In this document: positions 10,460 through 21,494 of the stretch, one piece after another
Layout: each line of letters starts with the position of its first letter
Numbering within the stretch: the first letter of the stretch is position 1
Assembly: GCF_019279795.1 (NCBI RefSeq)
Contig: NC_056725.1
Location: forward strand, 1,606,018,793-1,606,082,792
Length of the DNA stretch: 64,000 nt
From: Protopterus annectens
Lineage: Eukaryota > Chordata > Ceratodontiformes > Protopteridae
Direction of reading: 5' to 3'
Program-made: the position numbers and the translations under genes
The notes under the pieces: model-generated
What the model was told of the DNA's origin: nothing
What the model saw: the letters and a program-made list of their open reading frames with translations, nothing else
Databases searched by the model: none

Positions 10460-13282
10460 GGGCAATGCTACTCAATGCTAGACATCTAAATCTCAAAATG
10501 CACTCACTCAAGGCACTCCTTAAAATGGAGAACATTGATATCTGTGCAGTGACTGAGACCTGGGTCTAGAGATCACCCCTGCATTACCAGGCTATAACTC
10601 ATACCGCATATTTTGGCCATCTAATGTGGACCGAAACACCAAAGGGGAGGAGTGTCCAAATTCATTAAGGATATCCACACCTCCAGGCTAGTTGCACAGC
10701 ATAATGCATCAGAAGTTATCCAAGTGCAACTAACTCTGGGCAAAACTGCAATCAAAATTGTAGCTTGCTACAGATCCCCCACCATGCCCCAGGATTCCCA
10801 CTCCTCTTTTCTTGATATACTGGAAAATATTAGGGTTTGAACAAACACCCTAATAATGGGTGATTTCAACTACACCACCATTAATTAGAAAAACTACTCA
10901 TGTACCAACTCCTTCACTCAACGCTTTCTGGAATTCATAAATTCCAGTGTCTTGGATCAACTTATCCACACCCCCACCAGGTGCAACAATATACTAGACC
11001 TAGTCATTACCAACATGAGTGACCAGTGTAACACACCTGAAGTCAACTCCTTATTGGTCATATCCGACTATAAGCTAATCACCCTAGATATTGCATTCCA
11101 CCCCCACCCACCATTAAAGAAAGCACGGTAAAACATTTCTCCAAAGCCAACTTCATGCTTCTTAAGACAGAAGTGGCGAACTTCATGACACCCATGCAGA
11201 TGGACAATACTGTTACAACTGCTGAATCCTACACAAATGCACTCTATAAGCACTTACACAATGCATGGCTCTTGCTATCCAAAACCGAACCAAGATGCTA
11301 TCCTCCAAAAAAAGGAAGCCGATCTGGTGGTCCCCTGCCATAAACAAACTCTACAACAGAAGGAAGAAACTGTTGCAAAAGAGAGTAAAATCCCATGAGT
11401 GGAGGAACTCCATGGTCAGCCTCAGTAAGAAGTTGGCATCCCTTATAAGATCCTCCAAAGCTAGCTACAAAAACAAAATTGCCACTTATTCTAAGGGCAA
11501 CCACAAAGCATTCTATAGCTATGTCAAGAATCTCAATGGCAACACCCAGATCAGCTCTGAGATACAGCACAACAGCATGAAAATTACAGAACCAACTGAT
11601 ATTGCCAACATCCTGCAGATAGGTCCAGTGTTAACTTTATCCCCATCTCATCCCCTAAAGGGCCCATATCTATACAGGAAGAATGCAGAGTCCCTGTAAT
11701 CACATATATGCATGTAAATGCTGCACTCTCTAAAACCAAAAACACAACATCCATGGGACCGGACAACATCACAGGCTGCATTTTACATGAACTTCAGAAT
11801 GAACTGGCTCCCCACCTAAGCACCATGTTCAATCATAGTCTCACATCAGGCTTTGTCCCCAATGAATGATGCATAGCAACAGTTATCCCACTCCACAAAT
11901 GGGGATCCACCACTGATCCTGGGAACTATCATCCTATTAGCCTGACAAGCCTGGTCTGCAAGGCCATGGAACGCATCATTATGGAACTCATAGACAAAGA
12001 CATTGGTAACTTCCAAACTCTGGACCCCACCCAGTTCTGGTTTGCGAAAGGCAGATCATGCCTTCTGAACCCGATCAACTTCTTTGAGGCAGTCACCAAA
12101 GCTGTAGAAGAGGGTAAGGTGGTTCACACAGCCTATCTTGACCTCACCAAGGCTTTCAACACCATCCCCCATTCTGGAATTATAGCTAAACTCACTAAAC
12201 TAAGTATAAACCCCTACATCACAAGATGGATTGCCAGCTGGCTCACTGACAGAACCCACAATGTAAAAGTTGCAGAACCCAAATCTAACTTCAAACCAGT
12301 GACAAGTGGAGCACCACAGAGTTCAGTCCTAGGACCTCTCCTGTTTGATATTTACTTCTCTGAAGTACAGGCTGACACAGAAGGCCTCTGGCTAACAATG
12401 TTCGCAGATGACTGCAAACTAGGAGCCATAGTCAAGTCCCTAAATGATGTGGACATCCTACAGAAGGGCCTCACTGAGACAGATGCCTGGTGTCAGAAGC
12501 ATGGCTTCAAGCTCAATGCCAAAAAGTGCAATGCCACCCCCTTTGGTAAAAACTCTGTACCCATGAACTACCACATAAACAGCAGTCCACGTAACGTCAA
12601 ATGTGTGATAAGAGACCTCAGGACCCAAGTGGACAGTAGTCTCTCCTTTGATAATCACATTGCCACAGTAGTCAGGATATCCTTCTATGTGGCACACCCC
12701 ATCACAAAAGGGTTCTCATCTAGGAAAAAAGAAGTCACTGTTCCCCTCTACTTGGCACTCATTAGACTCATTATAGAGTACAACGCCCCTTTTGGAATAT
12801 ACCTCACAAAACATCTGCAGCAGCTGGAAAGGCCACAGAAGTACCTCACAAAGAGGATTACTGGCCTCAAACAGATGCCCTACACTGACCGTCTCAAAAA
12901 ACTCAAGCTTTACTCTGTAGCATATCATCTACTCTGAGGAGATCTCTGCCTAACATATAAAGCTATGTTAATCCCAGAGCTGTTGGACATACTACACCTA
13001 AAGAAATCCCAATCCCTCCAAGCTACATGCTCTAGGGACCTAAACATTGTCACCACAATAAAAAGGACATGCTGGAGGGATCAATTCCTGTCCCAGAGAC
13101 TTCCTATCCTCTGGAACAAACTACACAGCCACGTCAAGTAAAGTTCCACATTAGCACTCTTTAAGAAAAATCTTGAGTGGATGGTAAATAGGAAATACAC
13201 CCCGGAGATCACTTCTGTGGCTCTGCTCGCACAGGAAATTAACTTTCTTGGGTGGCATAAGCCAGGGAACCTTGTTGGCTAG
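10405..13282 (+). pseudogene. CR1 copy 1 ORF2: endonuclease and reverse transcriptase
   Basis: The start, AMLLNARHLNLKMHSLKALL...DICAVTETW, is the AP-endonuclease opening. Further EN words are at about 10850 (MGDFNY-like) and 10980-11000. The RT spans about 11740-12940. The longest open part is 11966-12937 (323 codons), with KVVHTAYLDLTKAFNTIPH (palm A), TSGAPQSSVLGPLLFDIYF (normally GVPQGSVLGPLLF) and LTMFADDCKLG (catalytic ADD, about 12395-12425). The C-terminus, LPILWNKL...TLALFKKNLEW, ends GNLVG at the TAG 13280-13282. Interrupted by several stops and shifts, especially in the endonuclease. It would copy its own RNA at a nicked target. Confidence 0.88.
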
Positions 13283-13350
13283 GCTTACTAAGGCCCTTGG
13301 GCCAATAGCCTAGTACCTACCTATGAACCTATGACCTATGAACCTATGAA
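13277..13350 (+). other. CR1 3' hairpin and repeat tail
   Basis: CTAGGCT (13279-13285) pairs with AGCCTAG (13307-13313), and inside it GGCCC (13292-13296) pairs with GGGCC (13299-13303). It is followed by repeated CCTATGAA/CCTATGAC words up to about 13348. LINE RTs of this clade recognise the RNA 3' end. The same block recurs in the SINE at 15.2 kb and, less complete, in CR1 copies 3 and 4. Confidence 0.8.
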
Positions 13351-13384
13351 TGTACTTCTAAACAGTGATCAGTTAAGAGAAAAC

Positions 13385-13610
13385 ACTCATATGAGGGAAT
13401 GCTCAAATAACAAAATTATTATTTTCTATTTTTTTATTGTGGGGCAAGCCCTCCTACATTCCACACACCTGTTAATTATATATACTAACTCCAAGACAGC
13501 ACCACAGTGGGGGAAAGAGCAAATTTCTGCATCCATCTGTACAGTGATCCCATTCAAAAGACTGCCAGCAAAAACTCCATTAGGAGAAACATTCGCTCAT
13601 ATGAACGTTC
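13385..13610. mobile_element. Hairpin-arm MITE, diverged copy E
   Basis: It has the core of the family at 25.4, 45.0 and 59.0 kb: a G/C-rich block (GGGGCAAGCCC, 13440-13450), then CTAACTCCAAGACAGCACCAC, AGTGGGGGAAAGAGCAAATTT and TGTACAGTGATCC. Arms either side share TCATATGAGGGAATGCTC on the left and the complement of GAGAAACATTCGCTCATATGA on the right. The ends are not clear and no target duplication was found, so this is an older or damaged member. Confidence 0.6.
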
Positions 13611-14312
13611 ACTTTTTTTTACAGCAAGAAAATGCATTCACTCTTTCTAACTGTAGCCAGCATGTCATATACAAATTGATACAATCTACACATGGTAACT
13701 TCCTTGTATATGATATTGCAATATTGTATGTACTTGCGCAACTGTAACACCGCATGTGAAGAAAGGTATTAATTCAATCCCTGACAATGGTCTAAATGGT
13801 ATGTAACATACATTGCAGTCATGTGCAAAACAAGTTTGTCAAAAACAGATGTGCACTTAAATACTGTTAAAGATAGTATATGGTATGCTATTAACATGAT
13901 CAAAACATATGAGACAGGACATGGGACATATTTTCTCAAGGTATATCACAATACAGTACAGCTGTCATTAAAACTCAGTTGTCAGACGATATGGCCCATA
14001 AGTTGTACAGCTTTGTATAACTACAAAATTGAGGATAGCAGGTGTACAGTCATGACCATGCAACATTCCCAATGTCCTATTATCAATATGTATTAATGAC
14101 ATAAATAGAAGGCCATGTGTGGGCACTATGTCCATCATACTGTGTCAGTATGTTACTCCATTACATTATACGGCAAGCAACACACAGTTTATCAAAGAAG
14201 ACACTGTTATTGCATGTTCATTTTCAAACATAACAGCCAGCTGGATGTATGCAAAACACATGTGTGCAGCTAGAAGACATATATAGATATGTGTATAGAT
14301 GTATGTGTATAT

Positions 14313-14314
<2 letters not shown>
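13611..14314. other. Unassigned AT-rich DNA
   Basis: No recognised gene or element. The words at 14131-14169 (CCATCATACTGTG...GTTACTCCATTA) recur at 14782-14816, so a short local duplication brackets the MITE and microsatellites. Confidence 0.5.

Positions 14315-14367
<53 letters not shown>
14315..14367. repeat. (AT)n microsatellite
   Basis: About 53 bp of AT dinucleotide abutting the left arm of a hairpin MITE. The outer half of that arm is missing, and the tract occupies the place where it should be. Confidence 0.95.
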
Positions 14368-14369
<2 letters not shown>

Positions 14370-14617
14370 TTTTGAAAGGTTGAAACTTCAGAAAAAAATC
14401 AAAACATTTCTGTTTTATGTTTATGCCTTCTGCACCCCCCAATTAATCAAATATAACATTTCTGAGATCGCACTACGTTGAAGAAAATGGTAAATTTCCC
14501 ATTCTGCACTGTATGGCAATCTCCAGATAAGCCGTTTGAAGTTTCCAAACTTCGATCTTATGGTGTCAACCATATGAAGTTCAACATTTTGAAACTTCGA
14601 GCTTCCAAAGTAGACCC
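14368..14617. mobile_element. Hairpin-arm MITE, copy D (left end lost)
   Basis: The right end reads ...CTTCCAAAGTAGACCC (to 14617), the complement of the GGGTCTACTTTGG start expected for the family. The right arm (14528-14617) is itself palindromic around ATGGTGTCAACCAT. The core at 14405-14525 has CACCCCCC, TCTGAGATCGC and GCAATCTCCAGA (pairing ends) around AATGGTAAATTTCCCATT. The left arm survives only as the inner half from 14368. The flank after the right end is ACTAATATA; its partner is not visible because (AT)n replaces the left end. The arm resembles that of copy C at 59 kb. Confidence 0.75.
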
Positions 14618-14643
14618 ACTAATATAAATATATATGCATATAG

Positions 14644-14781
<138 letters not shown>

Positions 14782-14824
14782 CCATCATACTGTGCCATTG
14801 TTACTCCATTAGACATATATATAT

Positions 14825-15119
14825 GGGTCTATGTCAGTAGCTCGAGTTTTGAGAAATTCAATATTCATATCGTCAAGGCGAATTGGAAAGGAGTACAAAA
14901 CCTTAGAACAATTGGACAAGCCTAACCATGGTGACATCATATTACATCTACATTTTTAGGGTATGACACTCACAAATTACATCAACTAATTTGTTTCTGC
15001 TTATATATGTTCCCACACAGTTCAAATACTGTAATAATGATCATGAATATAATATGTAACAAGTCAGACATACCAGATAAATATGATTGACTTTGGGGAC
15101 AACAGTTATAGAAAATGGT
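14825..15119. other. Unassigned DNA; possible isolated MITE end
   Basis: GGGTCTATGTCAG at 14825 resembles the GGGTCTATAT terminus of hairpin-MITE copies A and B, but no core or opposite arm follows. Otherwise nothing is recognised to 15119. Confidence 0.3.
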
Positions 15120-15268
15120 ATGTAGTTTTGTGTTAAATAAACCATCACAAGGCAGTTATATAAAATTGCAAAACATGGTGAAGGGTTTGATTCTCACATG
15201 GGGTAATTGGCTAGGCTTAAAATTATCCACAAGGGCAGTTAGCCTCATACTAGTCTATGAAGTTATGT
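15120..15268 (+). mobile_element. SINE with CR1-type 3' tail
   Basis: A B-box-like word GGGTTTGATTCTC (15183-15195) marks a worn tRNA-like head. It is followed by TTGGCTAGGCTTAAAA...AAGGGCAGTTAGCCTCATACTAG and TCTATGAAGTTATG. The second part aligns with the CR1 3' hairpin and tail at 13272-13340. A SINE sharing the 3' end of a resident LINE is the usual sign that the LINE's RT mobilises it. The A box and 5' edge are not clear. Confidence 0.6.
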
Positions 15269-16695
15269 AGAACTCAAGTATATGCTAGAAATTGTTTGCC
15301 AACAGCTTTCAGAATTTTAAGACAGCAGACACACATTCAATAGTCACATAGACTATACACAACATAACAGTCAATAAGTACCCTCTGCCATTCCAATAGT
15401 AACAGCACAAAGAACTTATACATAAAGCATTCCAGATAAAAGTACAATGGCATTTACACACAGATGTCTGTCATTTAGGTTGTTTTAAAAAACATTCAGT
15501 TATCAAACATACCCTGCCTTCAATTTGAGTGACAACATTTAAATTTAATGTATACTGTTATTCACAGCAAAGCAATGACTATTACACTTACCTTTCAGAT
15601 GCATTATGGGTAGTCTGACAATAGTATGTTAACAGTTATAACACATACCTCTCCCCTTTCACTGCTCCTCCAGCCTGTGCATGCACTCAATGCACAAAAA
15701 ACAGTTACAGGCACGGTGTTCTTCACCTGCAAATAGGAAAACGGCTATATTACTGCTAAGGAAGGATTGTGAGGTCAGTAAATGATGATAATTATGTAAA
15801 AAAAAACAGTGAGTATCACATGTCATCAAACTTTGCCATGAGTCATGGTTTCACATTTTGCACATTCAGTTATTGCTGTGTCACTCTAAGCACTTCACAC
15901 ACATGTGGAGTACTCTGTAAAAACTGGAAAAAACTGAGATTCAAACCTACAATTCTCACTTATGGTTACAGTACCACCCTGATACCTATGTACCATCCTG
16001 GCACCTACATACCACCCTGACACCTACTTACCTAGCTAAGCAACCGTGGCTGTGAGTGCATTGATTGTTGAGCATTAAAAACTCAACTGTATGACTGTGC
16101 AGGGAAGAATTAAACACATGAATTTGTGTTTCTAAATTACAACACGATGAGCAAAGGAAAAGTCCAACTGTCACTACATGCTGTGCAGCTGAAGCACAAA
16201 ATTATGCAGTCCTGAGTGCATGTCAGCCATTGCTCACAGCAATAACAAACAACTATACCACTTCAGAGTTTTAAAGTGTTATACATTACAATAAAACATG
16301 TTACTGCACTTGAATGACACATTATAGGAATTACTGTTCATCAGTGGTATTTTGTACAACAATGTGTAAGCTATGTAGGAGAGTAGTCAAGAATAACACC
16401 TACTGCCCAATAGACTTTAATAATTAACTAACAACTACTCATCTGTTTAAAAGGCTTTGTTTTATACTAGACACCACTGTAAATAGTTATTTTAGTTGCT
16501 GTTTATTATTGTTCTTTTAGATATGTATATTTGTTTTATAATATTCCTATTATTATTATATATTAACATTTTGTTATTAAAATTTTCAGTAAAAACAACT
16601 GAGAAAAAGAATGGATTATAAGATAATATTGTGACATTCACAACCCATGTTTGTATTCCCAGCATTTACACATACAGCTGTACTGTTAAAGGGAA
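15269..16695. other. Unassigned AT-rich DNA
   Basis: No recognised coding domain or repeat family. 15955-16020 holds three short imperfect repeats of TACCACCCTGACACCTAC type. The 83-codon frame at 15769-16020 has no motif. Confidence 0.5.
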
Positions 16696-17045
16696 GATGT
16701 TTCCAGAAACTTTGTATATAATGAAGATGTTCACAGTCATCTGAGACCTAAGCGTTTCAGGGGAATTAATGCACTACACAAATACTAGATGTGTAAAAAA
16801 AGCTGTACTGCATAACTTAAAAAACAAGTATCTCCCAGATCTGTTGTTAAACAGGAAATATGGAACTGTCAAAATATCATGCAAAATACTGTACACAGAG
16901 ATTCATACCCACATATGTCTATGAGGCATTCACACTGACCTATTCCTTAATGCTTTAAACACTTCCTGTAATGTTGTAAAATTGTATTGAATAGCAATGA
17001 AATATGCATATATCCACCTTATGGCATTAATATGTGTCAGCATAC
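16696..17045 (+). repeat. Tandem array unit 1 (about 350 bp homologous core)
   Basis: It aligns along its length with 17254-17602, sharing words such as AAGCTGTACTGCATAACTTA, AAACAGGAA.TATGGAACTG and TTGTAAAATTGTAT. The spacing between units is about 558 bp. Nothing coding is seen. The family is unknown to me. Confidence 0.8.
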
Positions 17046-17253
17046 TGAGATTAGCTGTCATATTATTCAAAAATAAACAATAGAAGGTACTTTTGAAATG
17101 GGCAAGCCAGTAATGGCATTAGTGAACAACTGTATGATTAGATGACACGTTTACATATACAATGCTAAACCTAGAGCCATAAGACAGAATAAGATTTCCA
17201 CATCCACATGTCTTGTAAATGCATCATATTCACATAATATAAAATTACTGTGT

Positions 17254-17602
17254 GATGTTTCTAGAAACTGTGCAGATAATGGAGACATCCATAGTCATCC
17301 AACAACTAAGCGCTATAGATGTTCATGCACAGTGTACATACTGGTTGTGTAAAAAGCTGTACTGCATAACTTACCAAACAAGTATTCATATCACCAATCT
17401 GTTATGAAACAGGAATTATGGAACTGGCAGAATAACATCAAAAATAGTGTACACTGAGATTTGAACTTATATTTATGCATGAAACATTCAAATTGGAGTA
17501 TTACTTAATGACTTGAGTTAAGGGACGGCACATTTCTTTAAATTTTGTAAAATTGTATGGAATTAAGATGGAATCCACCTAACAATAGTAGTATGTGTCA
17601 GT
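17254..17602 (+). repeat. Tandem array unit 2
   Basis: Direct repeat of unit 1 by eye, with many substitutions and small indels, so the duplication is old. The preceding word TACTGTGTGATG also starts unit 3 at 17758. Confidence 0.8.
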
Positions 17603-17744
17603 GTTTAAATTGTCTTATACGTTTTTGCTTTTACAAAACTCCAACATATTTTAGCCATGCTGACAGGCAGCCATCTTATATTTAAGAAAGTGATTACAAC
17701 AAACATAGATATTATGATAATGTAATTTCTGTAATGTAGAGCTT

Positions 17745-17774
17745 AATAATATATGTATACTGTGTGATGCTTTT
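17745..17774 (+). repeat. Tandem array unit 3, left part, cut by L2
   Basis: The stretch up to TACTGTGTGATG matches the lead-in of unit 2 (17235-17258) and is cut by the L2 insertion. The unit continues at 21027 beyond the L2. Confidence 0.55.
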
Positions 17775-17779
17775 TTTTT

Positions 17780-17791
17780 TCAAGATGGCGG
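17780..17791 (+). promoter_or_regulatory. YY1-like site at L2 5' end
   Basis: CAAGATGGCGGC matches the YY1 consensus (AAGATGGCGGC) and sits at the 5' edge of the L2. Human L1 has a YY1 site in the same terminal place, where it sets the transcription start. A like role here is inference. Confidence 0.5.
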
Positions 17792-18094
17792 CAAGCACAG
17801 TTGCACTAGCTCTATGCACTCCTTCATGGTACTTGTTTTCTGTGTTTTTCATGTTCACATGTATGTTCTTTACTGTTAAGTTCAGTCAGGCTGATCTTAG
17901 ATGCAATTGGAAATATTTCTTGCATATCGGATTTCAGTGTCTTCAGGCTGTTACATGTGAATTTTTATAATCATATGACATACCAGAGGAAATAGCAAGA
18001 GCACCAGGCACTTGGATTGTTGTCAGCCCAGGCAAGAATCAAAGGTGGAGAAGGCACAGGAAGCAAAAGCATGGCTGCAGGTCTGGCCTACATG

Positions 18095-20690
18095 CTAGGC
18101 TAAGGAAACATCCTCACAAACCACCTCTTCCCAGCATATTTCTTGCTAATGCCAGATCTATCGCAAACAAAATGGATGAACTTCAATTACAGATTTCTGA
18201 GAACAAATTTGTAAGAGACTTGCATTTTATTATTTACAGAGATATGGCTACACTTACGTATATCAAATGCACCCATTGAGCTGGCAGGCCACACAGCTTT
18301 TCTGTGGGACAGGACTAAAGACTCAGGTAAAAGTGGAGGTGGGGGGCTTTACACCTATGTGAATAACAACTGGTGTACCAATGCAAAGACTGTAGACAGT
18401 TACTGCTCTCCTGATATGGAGTATATGAATCAAATGCAGGCCCTTTTTTACCTTAGGAGTTCACTGCAGTTATAGTTACAGCTGTTTATATTCTACCAGA
18501 AGCTAATACTTGCACAGCTCTAAGTCACCTATTTGACATTATTACCTTGCAACAAAACATCCTGAAGCTGTTTATATCACAGCTGGTGATTGCAATCTGA
18601 TGGACTTAAAGTCAGTTCTCTCCAAATTTCATCAACACATCAAATGTGTAACCAGGGAGGAAAATACACTGGACAAGGCCTACTCAAATATCAATGATGG
18701 CTATAGGGCAAAACAGCTGCCTCATCTAGGCCAGTCAGACCATTTGTCCATACTCTTGACTCCACCATACACTCTTGTTAGGAGAAAAGACCAGATTACT
18801 ACAAATATTATTAAACTATGGATGGAAGGTGCATTCTCACAGCTACAGGATTGCTTTGAAATAACTAACTGGAATATTTTTGAGGATCTGGATCTGAAAG
18901 AGTACACATCAACAGTACTCTGCTACATAAAAACATGTGTTGACAATATCACTGTCAATAAGCATAGCTGTGTGTACCCAAATCAGAATCCCTGGATGAT
19001 GAAAGAGGTCAAATCTCTTCTCAAGCACCACAATAAAACCCTCAGGTCTGTAAACGGAGTCCTTTACAGTGTGGATAGAACCAACTGAAAGAAAGCCATC
19101 AGAGACCCTAAAGTGACCTATAAAAGGAAGATAGAGGACCACTTTACCCACAAGGACCAAAATGACTATGGCAAGGTATTCAGCACCTCACTAATCATAA
19201 ACCCAGTAACCGTATGGCTGTTGATGGAGATGCTTCAATGCCAGAGTAACTTAATTATTTCTATACTTGTTTTGAGGTGGAAACAGCAGAGACAGTCATA
19301 TCTAGGCAACAGCAGATAGGCCACATCAGTCTCATCACCTATATCAGCCTCCTACAACCACACCTTCACAGTACAAGAGCATGATGTATGACGTGTTCAA
19401 AGTGGTTAATCCAAACAAGGCTGCTGGCTCTGACGGAGTGACAGAATGGGTGCTGAAAGTATGTCCAAACCAACTCTGTGTGGTCTTCACAAAGATCTTC
19501 AACCTGTCAAAGTCTAAGTCTACCATTCCATTTTTTCTGAAGACAACTACAATCATTCCACTAACAAAGAATCCTGTCATCAGTAGTCTCAATGATTACC
19601 ATCAAGTGGCACTTAATCCAGTCATCATGAAGTGTTTTGAACAGTTGGTTCTGTGACACATCAAGGTCAGTCTTCCAGTTACCTTGGATATATACCAGTA
19701 ATGGATAAATAGCAAATAGGTCTATGGAGGATGCCATCTCCACTGCCTTACACACTGCACTATCTCATCTTGAGCAGCAGGGCAGCTATGTTGGGATGTT
19801 CTTTGTAGACTTTAGTTCAGGTTTTAACACAGCTATCCCAGATAGACTGATCACTAAACTCACTGGTCTAGGACTTTCAGAACCTACCTGCTATTGGATT
19901 AAAGACTTTCTAACTAACCATCCTGAGATGGTTACACTAGGCCCATACCTCTCTTCCACTCTCAGGCTAAACACTGGTGTCCTACAAGGCTGTGTGCTGA
20001 GCCCCCTTCTGTATACTCTTTACACCCATGACTGTATCCCATCTCATTCTACTAATACCTTCATTAAGTTTGCAGATGGCACCACAGTGGTTGCACTTAT
20101 TTCAGGAGGAGATGAGACAGCATATAGAGATGAAGTTCAATGACTGGCTGATAGATGTTCTGAGAACAACCTTGCTCTGAACTCAACCAAAACAAAAGAA
20201 CTCATAATAGATTTCCAGTGGTACAACGCGGATCTCAACCCAATATACATCAATAGAGACTGTGTGGAAAGGGTCCCTGCCTTCATGTTTCTAGGTGTAT
20301 ATGTGAAAGAAAATCACTCTTGGTCCATAAACATCACTGAGGCAGTCAAGAAGGCACAGCAGAAACTCCATTTCCTGAGGATCCCCAGGAGAAACAACCT
20401 GCAGGAGAAGCTACTGGTGCCTTTTTGCTGCTGTTTTATTGAAAGTGTGCTGTCATACTGCATTTCCACATGGTATGCCAAGAGCTTGGCAGCAGACAGG
20501 AAGGCCCTTCAAGGCATCATTAAAACTACCAGAAAATCATTGGCTGCTCACTGCCCTCTTTGAAGGAACTCTTCAGTTCTTACTGTCTCAGCATGGCAAC
20601 CAACATCTTGAAATAACCTTCTTACCCTGGATATCACTTGCTTGAGCTGCTGCCTTCTGGCAGATGGTTCAGGTCCATTCCATCTCAGAC
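18095..20690 (+). pseudogene. L2 ORF: AP endonuclease and reverse transcriptase
   Basis: The segment before the coding part, DIPEEIARAPGTWIVV (from 17980), is typical of fish L2. The endonuclease opens LPSIFLANARSIANKMDEL (about 18130) and includes VIVTAVYILPEANTCTALSHL and HLGQSDHLSILLTP (about 18720). The RT has NPNKAAGSDGVTEWVLK (19409-19460), NDYHQVALNPVIMKCFEQL, YVGMFFVDFSSGFNTAIPD (palm A), TGVLQGCVLSPLLYTLYTHD and IKFADGTTVV, where the second catalytic Asp of ADD is Gly. The C-terminus continues past 20560 with RKALQGIIKTTRKS and LLPSGRWFRSIPS-like words. Several stops and shifts; clearly dead. Confidence 0.88.
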
Positions 20691-21026
20691 AAACAGACTT
20701 AATAACAGTTTTTACCCCAGAGCCATACGTGAACTTAACAATGCTAAATACTCACACTGAGTACAGATAATAGCCATTTGCACTATAAGGTATTTGTTTA
20801 CATTCCTGTGCACCTTACCTTATTCCTTTCATGTGCAATTATACCCAAGTGCAATAACTTAGTTTACTGCATTGAATTGCATTATATTGCATTGTTTGTT
20901 TTTGTATTGTATTGTATTATCTTATTTATTCATGTTCATTATATGTGAATGCACCAAAATGAGGATTGCTACAAATGTTGTTCTACTTGTGCAATGATAA
21001 TAAATGAATCTTATCTTATCTTATCT

Positions 21027-21178
21027 ATCCAAAGTATTACAGATAATGGAGAAATGTGTAGTCATATGCAGCCTAAGCTCTATAGGCATCAGTGAACTGT
21101 GACCATGCTAGATATGAAAAAAGTAATACTGTATAAGTTGTGAAACAAACATAGGTCTTCCAAAATATGTTCAATATT
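21027..21178 (+). repeat. Tandem array unit 3, right part
   Basis: It resumes the unit interrupted at 17774, sharing CAGATAATGGAGA, CCTAAGC.CTATAG and GTAATACTGTATAAGTTG.GAAACAA with units 1 and 2. It is interrupted again at 21179 by a SINE-like insertion, and weak similarity continues near 21500. Confidence 0.65.
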
Positions 21179-21186
21179 ATCTACAT

Positions 21187-21239
21187 ATCCATCCATCCAT
21201 CCATCCATCCATCCATCCATCCATCCATCCATCCATCCA
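21187..21239. repeat. (CATC)n microsatellite
   Basis: About 13 CATC units, the 3' tail of the minus-strand insertion at 21191-21372. Confidence 0.95.
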
Positions 21240-21372
21240 CAACCCCTTTTCCTATTTTTGCATATGGGATTGGGGTGCCACTTCAACAGTGGCAATCATC
21301 TAGAGCCAAGGTTTACACCACCAGGTGACTAGCCCTGCCACTTTAGTTCTTCCACATCACAAACTTGCAGGC
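21191..21372 (-). mobile_element. Short retroposed element with (TGGA)n tail
   Basis: The flanking 12-mer ATCTACATATCC occurs at 21179-21190 and 21373-21384, a target-site duplication. Read on the minus strand, the body of about 130 bp (CACCTGGTGGTGTAAACC...CACCCCAATCCCATATG) ends in a (TGGA)n tail (plus strand CATC repeats, 21187-21239). This is the form of a truncated LINE or SINE 3' end inserted by target-primed reverse transcription. The parent family is not recognised. Confidence 0.75.
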
Positions 21373-21399
21373 ATCTACATATCCACCACTATTTAAAAA

Positions 21400-21490
21400 A
21401 TAACCTACAAGGGGATTTGAACCCAAACCTAAGTGATCAGCAGTTAGTTGGAGTCAGTGCTTACTCATTTGAGCTAAGTGTTGTAATAGT
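21400..21490 (-). mobile_element. tRNA-derived SINE head
   Basis: On the minus strand, TTAGCTCAAATGAGTAAGC resembles an A box, and GGGTTCAAATCCCC, about 40 nt later, is a near-perfect B box. The spacing fits a tRNA but the arms do not pair well enough for a gene. Probably a SINE head, its body interrupted by the element at 21191-21372. Confidence 0.55.
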
Positions 21491-21494
21491 GCAC

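Larger units (their letters stand above)
9460..13350 (+). mobile_element. CR1-clade LINE, copy 1, near full length
   Basis: A non-LTR retrotransposon with the CR1 layout. ORF1 has a Cys-rich N-terminus and an SGNH esterase. ORF2 has an AP endonuclease and reverse transcriptase. A GC-rich hairpin follows and the 3' end is an octamer-like tail of CCTATGAA/CCTATGAC words. The esterase in ORF1 is the established mark of CR1-like elements. The 5' limit is uncertain, since sequence before about 9460 does not match copies 2 and 3. Several stops and frame changes show it is dead. The other copies are at 38.4-39.9, 41.1-46.6 and 50.5-52.2 kb. Confidence 0.9.
17775..21026 (+). mobile_element. L2-clade (Maui-like) LINE, near full length
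   Basis: It begins with a T-run and CAAGATGGCGGC and ends in a (CTTAT)n tail (21008-21026), after CAATGATAATAAATGAATC. Both ends are as expected for a complete L2-type element of about 3.25 kb. It interrupts the third unit of a tandem array, which continues at 21027. The coding region has endonuclease then RT, with stops and shifts. No target duplication was confirmed because the left edge is a T-run. Confidence 0.85.
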
